64,000 nucleotides of DNA, taken from Cylindrodendrum hubeiense. Taxonomy: Eukaryota; Ascomycota; Sordariomycetes; Hypocreales; Nectriaceae. Of this stretch, positions 58,023 to 64,000 are shown in pieces. The position numbers were made by a program, and so were the translations under genes. Where the stretch lies: the NCBI GenBank assembly GCA_014621425.1, contig JAANBB010000015.1, forward strand, positions 124,001-188,000, read 5' to 3'. The first letter of the stretch is position 1. Each line of letters starts with the position of its first letter. Below the pieces are notes generated by a model, which had not been told where the DNA came from, made no database searches, and saw only the letters and a list, made by a program, of their open reading frames with translations.

Positions 58023-59951
58023 ATCACCATGACTAACCTACCTACGCCATTGGTGGAATATTCGGTAGTTGGGGGGGAAGAAATCACTGAAACCAATTGC
58101 ACCGTGGCATGCACTTAACATCTAGCCGGGGTTTTATGGACTGCGCCTTAGAACAACCAAGAAATTTGACGGCAAAGTGAAGCCGAAATGTATTGAGATA
58201 TTTTCTCCTGGTACCCCGCATTTCTGCGAGATGTCCAGATTAGGTAGTGCCTCATAGTGTCGCCATTACGCAATTCATCATGTCTTTCTCCGATGACTAT
58301 TATTAGCTGGAAAGATTTCGCTTTAGGGGTGATGACCGACCATACATCACAGCACCGTACCATCCACTCGGTGCTTGATCGTACCGCCGCCCCGCAAATT
58401 GGTTCAGCGCTGAGCATGAGCCACGGATCAAGTGACCAGACGAATGGTTATGCCGAATCTCGGTAGTTTAGTTTACCAGACGAGTTTCGCCATGTTCAAC
58501 ATGCTGATTAAAATCTGGCCTCCGACCCTGAGCATGGCACCATCGCGGTGTTGCAAAACGAGGCAGCATCATTCCTAGATAGTATCCAGGTTACCCGGCT
58601 GCGCTCTGGACACGCGTCGATTGAGAATAAGTTACACCATGATGAGCTCACGTAACGGACATGAATAATACTATCAAATATTCACATGACATTAATATCC
58701 CTGGGATAAAGCTATTGCGTGATGACTTGGAGATTTCAGTACAAGTCCGACGATCAGGTATAGGGTAAGCCTACGGGACTGGCGACCTCCATGAGGGACA
58801 TGATGACCGCTAGGATAGACAGCCTCAGCTGGGCTCTCAGGACGTGGCCACGGGCATTACACGTCCCTTTTCCTCTTACTTAACGGACCTCATGTTCAGG
58901 CTTACTGACATTACTTATATTACTCTATCAGCTGTTTTGACGCTTTGGAGGCCATGGGTTCGACTTTGAATCAGACCGGACTGCTTCATGGATTTGCGAG
59001 GCTAGATGAGGGGAGCTCTAATTGGTTTATATCAGTGATGTCAATTAAGGAGGCCATAGCGAGTCATGAATATCCCGTCTGGCAATAGTTAATAATAGAT
59101 TCAGGTGACTAAGTTATGTTGATTGACGCGCTCACAGACTAGTCTCCCTCCCAACGGCTCTTGACTCTTAATATTACACCAGGCGCTTATGATCGAAGCT
59201 ACTGAACCACAAGCGCTAAAGAAGCAAGACAACCATGATAAATTGCCAAAGGTTTTTAGGCTAGGTGAGCATTTATCAGATCACATATGGACTTGGAGTG
59301 CGGAAAGAATTCCAGTTTTGGGATCATCTACCAACAAACCGGAGAAGTCCATAATATTACCTGGATCGTGCATGCAATCAAAGTCATGGGTAATGATTAT
59401 TGGACTACTTACATCAAGCTACCGAGGCAAACAGCCACAGCGGCAAGGAACTCGGCTACCGACTCACAACGGGATGAATTGGGCCCCCAACCCCTTGACA
59501 AGGGTCGGGGAAATGCAGCTAAAGTTCAGCTCTGGCGCTGCCCTGAATCTTGGTTGGCTCTCTCTGGTGGCTTGGACAGGGCAAAGAGATAGAGAAGTAA
59601 ATAGACAATGCACGACCGGTACGCCAAGTGTAGGGTGGAAATTGCCGAGCCAATCAGCTATACCCCCTTCGCGCGCTACTACCCCATGTCACGTACGGCT
59701 GAAGACACCCCGGTGACCTCCCTTGCCTCAGTAGCCTCAGTGATCACTCACTGATCAGGTAAGAATTTTGAATGTGAGCTGGAATCATGACTGTCCTGCC
59801 CAAGTCTTGGGATTCGCCCTAATTATTGTGACCCTGGCAACACAGCAACAACTCATTATCATTTTCTTTTTTACAACATCCTGCCATCACTGATATTCGC
59901 TTTATTCTTTTCTTCTATTCTTCTGCGCCACCTTTCAACAAAACATTCGTC
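58023..59951. other. Gene-poor region and HET gene promoter, 1.9 kb
   Basis: No gene supported. A plus-strand frame at 59189-59716 has no recognisable features. A CCAAT box lies at 59650-59654, and a CT-rich tract precedes the HET start, as in many fungal promoters. Confidence 0.4.
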
Positions 59952-62198
59952 ATGGCATCCGCCCTCCCCTTGAGGCTCCTTACTCACAGTAACGGCAAAT
60001 TCTTCGTTGTCGACCCCCGCGCTTACAATGTGATCAAGTTCGACATCCTATCCTATACATGGGGCCAGGAGACGTCGCCGTACAATTGCGGTATCAGTGG
60101 CGTCGATTGGAACGTGACCATCTCCCAGGAGAAGCTGCAGGACATCATGCGGTTGATGGTAGCGGATAACGTCCAATACCTGTGGGTGGACTGCGTGTGC
60201 ATAAACCAGACGGACGAGATGGAGAAGGTCGCCGAAATACCCAAGATGTATGAGTACTACAGGAGCGCTGAGAAATGCTACATCCTCATCGACATGGTCG
60301 AGGAATGGATCCCGCAGACAATTGTCGATGACCTGAAGTTCATAGACCACGTCCTGGACCACATGCCGGCGGCGGCACTCGCCTCCGACTCTGTCGGGCT
60401 GACCCAGAACTTGATCAACCGTCTGGCTGAGTGGGCTAACCGGCCATGGAAATTTGACATTGACGAGCCAATTGTGAGGTCAGCCGCCATCAATCTGGGC
60501 GTTCTCAATTGCTACTCGACTTGTGTTAGCCACGTCAGGTCGCTCTTCGACAATGTGTACTTCACCAGAGTGTGGACATTCCAGGAGATGATCTTGGGCA
60601 AGAACATAACTATGTGGGGAGTCAACCCAAAGAGCATATTCTATTTAGGGCAACTCCATACCTGGATGGACCTCGCCACTGACTCCAACGACAAAGCGCT
60701 CAAGCTGCGGGATTGGATAGAGAAGGGCAGATTTCTCAATACCGCATCAGTTAACGCGATACTGAGGGTCATAGAGGAGAATATCATATTCCTCAGCGGC
60801 CTACAGACGCAGGTCAAGGGTATGAACAGCGCGAGGACCGACATCATCAACGGCGGTTCTCACTGGTGGCGCGAGAATTACAAGGGCATCAGCAACATAT
60901 TTTCGGCCGTCTCCATAAGACCACGCGAGTGCAAGAAGAGGGCAGATATCTTCAGGGGTCTATTGGGAGTCTTTAGCGGGCTGTTCACCCAAGAGGAGGT
61001 GGATACAGACATGTCGGGGGACGATATAAAGAGAATCTCTTTCAACTTCTTCCGGAAACTGTCTGCCGAGACTGGGCTCGCATGGACGAACCTTGCAGTG
61101 AGCAGCAGAGATAGAGAGGGAGGGTGGAACTGGATACCGGTAGTCGAAAATGACAACCAAATCATGACCACCGACTGCTTCGCCGGGGTAGTCAGCCTAG
61201 GAAGGCTGAAGAAGGAAGGGCGAGCCAAGGCCGCAGCCATGACAGGTGTTCTCGGAACCCCACGGAAGCTGATGAAGATCCGACTCAGCCAGGGGAATGG
61301 AGATTTCCAGTTCACCTTCAAGGGCTGCAACTGCGGCAAGAAACTCAAAACAGGCATGTTCAGCAGCGAGCGGATTCCCACCTACGATCAACCTAGGGAC
61401 GTGGTCAAGGACGAGACTGGTAGAATCTTGGTGCATTGCGCTACCATATTGGGAGCCATCATGGACCCAGGCTGTGACGACGTCGTCGAGTATAGGAGGA
61501 GGCTGCTCGAAAAGCTCCAGCCAATGTGGGACATTTCAGACCCCAGTGCGAAGCCCGTGAGGTGGATGGACAGATCCGTCAGCGGCACCTTCTGGGAGGA
61601 CCCAAGCGCCATGGGCTTCAGAGCGCACAACATGTCGATGAACTACAGGATGGTCGATATAACAGAGTGCGGCTCACGCCTCGCGAACGGCAGCACGGCG
61701 AGCATCTCATGCCACGTCACCGTGAATTGCGGATGCACAATAGTTGCCCCGTTCGCCCTGATATTCGAAGCAATAACTGCGGTAGAGGGGAGCTCCCTCG
61801 GCAACACTACTGGGTTCCTGGACAACGACAACAGGATAGTCCTGACAGATGGTCTGGGGCTGGTGCAGGTCGGGGATGTGGGCAAGGCCTTTGACCTGGT
61901 CACTTTCGCGGGTGACGTCCAGGCCCACAGGCTATATTCAGCCAGCTGCAGGCGCAAGAAGATGAACGAGCCCATATATCACGAAGTAGCACTACCGAGT
62001 GGAAGGGCGCTGGTGAAAGAGGAATTCACGCATGACGCAATGGACATGATGAGGGACTACGGGTTTGTAAATACCGGGGGGTCCGGCAACCTGCTTATAT
62101 GCAGAAAACACCCCATGGATCCGTACAAGATTGTGGGGGTTTGCATTGACAAGTCCATCCCGAACAAAAAAGGGGAAGGCATGGTCACCATACGATAA
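59952..62198 (+). CDS. HET-domain (heterokaryon incompatibility) protein
   Basis: Cytosolic protein of the class that triggers incompatibility or programmed cell death on non-self recognition (family knowledge). Single exon, 748 aa, starting ATGGCATCC after a CT-rich leader. The HET domain covers about residues 25-215: ILSYTWGQ, VQYLWVDCVCINQTDEMEKV, IPKMYEYYRSAEKCYILID and YFTRVWTFQEMILGKNI, all canonical. The remainder has no repeat type I recognise. Codon use differs from neighbours: Arg is very often AGG and Ile often ATA, which hints at a different origin or weak expression. It is adjacent to a decayed CHAT gene, fitting a recognition-gene neighbourhood. Confidence 0.95.
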   Translation: MASALPLRLLTHSNGKFFVVDPRAYNVIKFDILSYTWGQETSPYNCGISGVDWNVTISQEKLQDIMRLMVADNVQYLWVDCVCINQTDEMEKVAEIPKMYEYYRSAEKCYILIDMVEEWIPQTIVDDLKFIDHVLDHMPAAALASDSVGLTQNLINRLAEWANRPWKFDIDEPIVRSAAINLGVLNCYSTCVSHVRSLFDNVYFTRVWTFQEMILGKNITMWGVNPKSIFYLGQLHTWMDLATDSNDKALKLRDWIEKGRFLNTASVNAILRVIEENIIFLSGLQTQVKGMNSARTDIINGGSHWWRENYKGISNIFSAVSIRPRECKKRADIFRGLLGVFSGLFTQEEVDTDMSGDDIKRISFNFFRKLSAETGLAWTNLAVSSRDREGGWNWIPVVENDNQIMTTDCFAGVVSLGRLKKEGRAKAAAMTGVLGTPRKLMKIRLSQGNGDFQFTFKGCNCGKKLKTGMFSSERIPTYDQPRDVVKDETGRILVHCATILGAIMDPGCDDVVEYRRRLLEKLQPMWDISDPSAKPVRWMDRSVSGTFWEDPSAMGFRAHNMSMNYRMVDITECGSRLANGSTASISCHVTVNCGCTIVAPFALIFEAITAVEGSSLGNTTGFLDNDNRIVLTDGLGLVQVGDVGKAFDLVTFAGDVQAHRLYSASCRRKKMNEPIYHEVALPSGRALVKEEFTHDAMDMMRDYGFVNTGGSGNLLICRKHPMDPYKIVGVCIDKSIPNKKGEGMVTIR

Positions 62199-63019
62199 GC
62201 AAATAGCTACACCTGATAGATTCATTGTTTAAGCCCATCTGAAATTTATAGCCCATTCTCTGTCAAATCTAGTATATACTATAATTGCATGCCAACATTG
62301 TTACCTTGCTGTGTATTGTTAAGATGGTATGGCTTCAGGCTGTTTTTGATGGCGAATGTGTACAGTAAATGACAACCCTTTTACACAATTATGTTAATTC
62401 CTCTATTCTAAAGCTCCCACGACAAATGTAGATCCCATTTCGATTCAAACGGAATTTCGGCTCATGGCGTTGCATTTCAGATCATCAGCATTTTTAGGTC
62501 GTCATTTTTGACGTCTCTAGTATTCTTATCTATCATTTCGATAGTTGTAATCTTGGTTTGCCCGCCACTTAAACTTGCCTTGAAGGGAAGTGGGATCCGC
62601 TTCGTCACGAGAGATCCTAACGGAAATCTTGACGATTTCATAATTTGGAAAGCGGAAAGGAGGCGCGTTTCTACAACTTAAACAGTCCTAATAGTTTCGA
62701 ACGACACCTGATTGAACATGAAAGATGCGCCGCGCTCAAAGAAAGAAAAAGATAAATAAGAATGAAAAGGACTATTGGGATGAGATTACACATAAATGAT
62801 TTTCAAAAGGTTCCGTTCCACCGAAGTAATTAAAAATATGAACAAATCACAGTCTCTAGTTCGTCAGCATAGTATGCGTTTCATGGTCCGTAGTGTAAAC
62901 AGGTTGACCAGTATATTGGCTCTACTCCACGTTCGATCTCCTTCAACACGGCAAGCCATAACGCTCTGGCGGAACCCTCTCCTAACACTGGTCTAGCGCT
63001 TCGCACCTCGCTGTTTCTA
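62199..63019. other. Intergenic region, 820 bp, nothing recognised
   Basis: AT-rich spacer after the HET gene. It may include a further decayed 3' portion of the CHAT gene, but similarity is not visible by eye. Confidence 0.4.
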
Positions 63020-64000
63020 AAATTCTTTTAGAATGACTGCAAGATACGTCTGCATGTCTCATCCTCTGTCTCCCAGATGCTCGCGATAACGCAGAGTATC
63101 CCGGCCATCTAAACCCAGCCGCCAGGTGAATCGACTCCTCTGGTAACTGGGGATCCCTAGTTATGGCCATCACACACGCTGACGCATACACCGATTAGGC
63201 CTTCATAGTTGCAAGTGCCTTGATCATATTCTCGGCATCTAGTACTTTGCCCTTCGAAATGCCTCCACACTGGTTCCGAGTGCGCCAATCCTAGAAAAGA
63301 AGCCCACTCTTTGCCGGATTGGAAACGCCAACCCCACCATGGCACGCAAAGTGGGCGACGGAAGATTTCGTCAGCTCCAATAATGCTGCCTTGCGAGTCG
63401 GCCGGCAAAGAGCCATTGTGGTGAACCCTACAGCCTTCAGTTCCAGCGCGTTGGTGTCCACTTCTGCAGACGCATACTTCAATGGTGAATGTTGATCTGT
63501 TGTGGGCATTGGTATCAGGGTAGCTTGCAGCAGTCCGTCGGTAGATTGCTGAAGCATATCTTTGTCACGCTGCTTTGCAAACCTTAACGCTCGGGGCGTG
63601 TTTATATAGGACGGGATGCACCGTTCCAGGACATTGCAAGCCTCGCCAGATTCTTTCTCCCCTCGATAATCTCCAGCGGTATGGATTGGCAAGCTCCCGA
63701 GTCCACTCGTTGTTAACCACCATACGCGAGGCAACTCTGCGTCACTTCAACCACCTGAGTATCCCAGGCAATGCATGACTAGCTGCGCTACCACCTCCCA
63801 TAGCCATTTCAGTACATCGTATAAGGTACTTGATTCAATGTCGCCCTTGCTGTTGCTGGTAGAAACTAGAATTGTGTCAGAGATCTGTTTCTTATAGTTC
63901 CTGGCTTGGTCCATCGTGTAATCAGGCAGTTCAATCACGTGCACCATGTGCGCTGTGATTACGATGGCACGGCCGAGGTTTACATCGCTCTGTAGGATGA
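63020..64000 (-). pseudogene. CHAT-domain (caspase-like) gene with three in-frame stops, 5' part outside window
   Basis: One continuous frame from the right edge to about 63020 encodes a CHAT peptidase-like domain of the kind carried by fungal TPR-CHAT and NLR-associated proteins. Recognisable blocks are VIELPDYTMDQAR, LYDVLKWLWEVV, PRVWWLTTSGLGSLPIHTAGDY, ALRFAKQRDKDML, SSVAHFACHGGVG with the catalytic-type His, and YASACVMAITRDPQLPEESIHLAAGF with the catalytic-type Cys. The frame is broken by TGA at 63747-63749, TAG at 63291-63293 and TAA at 63195-63197. All three fall inside conserved blocks with no frameshift between them, and no intron of workable size removes them. Each stop is one C-to-T step from CGA, CAG or CAA. 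Readthrough or sequencing error is less likely. Confidence 0.82.

Noticed and set aside
59189..59716. Protein of 175 aa upstream of the HET gene
   Set aside because: No family motif, no consistent start context, and two overlapping frames are equally open.
63740..63760. Intron removing the TGA stop in the CHAT gene
   Set aside because: The only nearby GT-AG pair would give an intron of about 20 nt, too short for fungal splicing.

Overview
The window looks like nuclear DNA of a filamentous ascomycete, probably a eurotiomycete of the Aspergillus/Penicillium type; this is inference from gene content. Genes sit on both strands without operons. They carry short GT-AG introns, mostly 47-75 nt with CTAAC-like branch sites. 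The families are typically fungal: Zn2Cys6 regulators, HET, NACHT and CHAT proteins, CE1-CBM1 esterase, Dal5-type permease, nitronate monooxygenase. I rebuilt exon structures by hand from reading frame and splice signals, and codon phases close for every multi-exon model. I saw no tRNA, rRNA, intact transposon or CRISPR array.

Layout. 1-2400: an NLR-like NACHT protein (minus) running off the left edge. 3.8-15.7 kb: a probable metabolic cluster of acyltransferase, Zn2Cys6 regulator, aldehyde dehydrogenase, FAD monooxygenase, short-chain dehydrogenase and sugar-porter-type MFS transporter. The regulator and the aldehyde dehydrogenase share a divergent promoter. 16.2-17.5 kb: an SRPK-like protein kinase. 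18.1-26.8 kb: an uncharacterised group made of a 977-aa protein with LRAT/papain-like His and Cys motifs and a Gly/Cys tail, a 456-aa multi-TM protein with a Cys-rich zinc-finger-like C-terminus, a 508-aa glycine-rich-domain-containing-protein-like (GRDP-like) protein divergent from it, and a small membrane protein. 27.5-33.0 kb: BAHD-like acyltransferase, old yellow enzyme whose upstream region carries seven 23-bp tandem repeats, and a fungal transcription-factor-domain protein. 33.9-37.9 kb: cytosine deaminase, a second Zn2Cys6 regulator and a VOC-fold protein. 38.9-46.3 kb: a giant membrane ankyrin protein and an 812-aa zinc-finger-type protein. 47.2-53.9 kb: a small basic protein, a secreted CBM1 acetylxylan esterase, nitronate monooxygenase and a permease. 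53.9-59.9 kb: gene-poor, holding one GDSL/CE16 esterase. 59.9-64 kb: a HET-domain gene, then a decayed CHAT gene cut by the right edge.

The window is thus bracketed by non-self-recognition-type genes (NACHT on the left, HET and broken CHAT on the right), with accessory metabolism between them. The best candidate for something undescribed is the 18-26 kb group. The most striking cis structure is the 23-bp array at 30645-30805.
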